A stretch of 64,000 nucleotides of DNA, taken from positions 62,001 through 126,000 of the forward strand of contig NZ_WHUG01000010.1 of NCBI RefSeq assembly GCF_009380215.1, written 5' to 3'. This stretch comes from Rugamonas aquatica (lineage in GTDB: Bacteria; Pseudomonadota; Gammaproteobacteria; Burkholderiales; Burkholderiaceae_D). The notes beneath the pieces were generated by a model. It worked only from the letters and a program-made list of their open reading frames with translations. It did not search any database and was not told the origin of the DNA. Shown here in pieces: positions 63,201 through 64,000 of this stretch. The stretch's first letter is position 1. Each line of letters begins with the position of its first letter. Position numbers and translations under genes: made by a program.

Positions 63201-64000
63201 TTATAGTTTTATGACGAAGCCGCCGTGCGGCTTGATCGTTACTTCCACTTTCTTAACCGCTGCGATGCTGCGCTGGCTGAAACTGCGTTCGGCGTCGCCG
63301 TCGCCGATGATCGTGCCCTGCCTGGCGTTGGCAAAGGACAGGTCCAGCATCAGCGTCTTGTCTGCGCCGGTGGCATTGATGCCGGCGACGTACCAGGTGT
63401 CGCCGGAGCGGCGCGCTATGACGGCGTATTGGCCCGGGTAGCCATCCACCAGACGGCTATCGTCCCAGCTGCGCGGCAGCTCCTGTAGAAAAGATTTAAC
63501 GTAGGCCGGCACGGTCGCCATGCCCTCAGGGATCTCGGCGAAGTGCTGGATGCCGGAGATGTACAGCACCGATGTCGCCAGTTCGAAGCCATTGCTGGAG
63601 CTGCGCTTGATCTTGGGGATATCGCCAAAGACCATCGGAGTGAAGTCCATCGGATCGAACAGATTGCGGGCGAACGGCAGCATGGCGGCGTGGGCCGGCA
63701 TCTTGTCCTCGTCGACCTGCTCGAAGGTGGTGAACTCCATGCCGCGCACGGCTTCCATCGTCATCAGGTTGGGCCAGGTGCGGATCCAGCCGCGCGGCAG
63801 CGTGGCGCCGTGGAAGTTGACCAGCAAGCCAGCATCCGCAGCGTCGCGCAGGATGGCGATGTAGTAGGCGATCATCGATTGCGCGTCGCCGTTGAAGAAG
63901 TCGATCTTCACGCCCTTGACGCCCATATCGCGCAGGCGCTTGAACTCGGCCACGCGCTGCTCGTGCGTCAGCAACTGGCTCTTGGGCGAGTATTCGGTAT
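63201..64000 (-). CDS. GH97 family glycoside hydrolase, C-terminal part
   Basis: Open frame entering from the right edge, about 266 codons visible, ending at 63201. The GH97 barrel is recognised from GVKGVKIDFFNGDAQ (the Asp is the candidate nucleophile for retaining members), LLVNFHGATLPRGW and the EAVRGME segment, followed by a C-terminal beta domain. GH97 enzymes are alpha-glucosidases or alpha-galactosidases; the Asp in KIDF suggests the retaining alpha-galactosidase side. The start and N-terminal domain are outside the window. It is 14 bp upstream of the GH51 gene. Confidence 0.82.
   Translation of the reverse strand, partial: TEYSPKSQLLTHEQRVAEFKRLRDMGVKGVKIDFFNGDAQSMIAYYIAILRDAADAGLLVNFHGATLPRGWIRTWPNLMTMEAVRGMEFTTFEQVDEDKMPAHAAMLPFARNLFDPMDFTPMVFGDIPKIKRSSSNGFELATSVLYISGIQHFAEIPEGMATVPAYVKSFLQELPRSWDDSRLVDGYPGQYAVIARRSGDTWYVAGINATGADKTLMLDLSFANARQGTIIGDGDAERSFSQRSIAAVKKVEVTIKPHGGFVIKL

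Overview
The window is about 64 kb of GC-rich (roughly 65%) bacterial chromosome, densely coding, with operons joined by 4-bp ATGA overlaps. A phasin, a CheV chemotaxis protein, an mdc-type malonate decarboxylase, several LysR regulators and Liv/TRAP/OFA transporters together suggest a free-living, motile betaproteobacterium. The order Burkholderiales, and a plant- or soil-associated Oxalobacteraceae such as Massilia or Duganella, is an inference from protein style; no 16S is present. No insertion sequence, CRISPR array, rRNA or intact prophage was seen. One tRNA (Gly, GCC) is present. No gene-free stretch exceeds 300 bp.

Region 1 (1-10.6 kb): end of a MocR-type regulator, an NsrR-type NO sensor, then a complete malonate catabolic locus. 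A divergent GntR/FCD repressor faces a TRAP importer (dctPQM) and the decarboxylase set mdcA-C-D-E-G-B-H. The shared intergenic region carries two overlapping promoters and two candidate operators.

Region 2 (10.6-17.6 kb): thioredoxin 2, a phasin with an FNR-like box upstream, an ABC-2 exporter, an OFA-family MFS carrier, an orphan periplasmic binding protein and an orphan flagellar-rod-like small protein.

Region 3 (17.6-24.8 kb): one operon with acyl-CoA dehydrogenase, acyl-CoA ligase and a five-gene Liv-type ABC importer, probably for uptake and CoA activation of an unidentified carboxylic acid. A REP-like palindrome lies inside the livM reading frame.

Region 4 (24.8-38.2 kb): mixed genes. 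Two very small membrane-protein genes missed by length cut-offs (47 and 34 aa) each sit upstream of, or overlap, a conserved gene. Then come a LysR regulator, a class I amidotransferase, an ORF6N protein, a glutathione-flavoured group (YbdK, CPA2 antiporter, S-formylglutathione hydrolase, DJ-1/PfpI), cheV, tRNA-Gly, a CPA1 Na+/H+ antiporter and three small lower-GC genes.

Region 5 (38.2-50.9 kb): a LytS/LytTR two-component pair, a VOC protein, an acyltransferase-3 overlapping tail-to-tail with a penicillin acylase, a MarR-GNAT fusion facing a perfect palindrome, a GAF/receiver pair, then an unusual operon of Rieske oxygenase, rubredoxin and rubredoxin reductase, with two LysR genes.

Region 6 (50.9-64 kb): an L-arabinose-polymer locus read leftwards: GH97 (cut by the window edge), GH51, GH43, GH43, GH127, a YtfQ-YtfR-YtfT-YjfF furanose ABC importer, a third GH43 and a GbpR-like LysR gene. 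Together these could strip alpha- and beta-linked arabinofuranose outside the cytoplasm and import the sugar.

The best candidates for something undescribed are the Rieske-rubredoxin-rubredoxin reductase operon and the arabinan locus that combines GH127 with a Ytf-type transporter.
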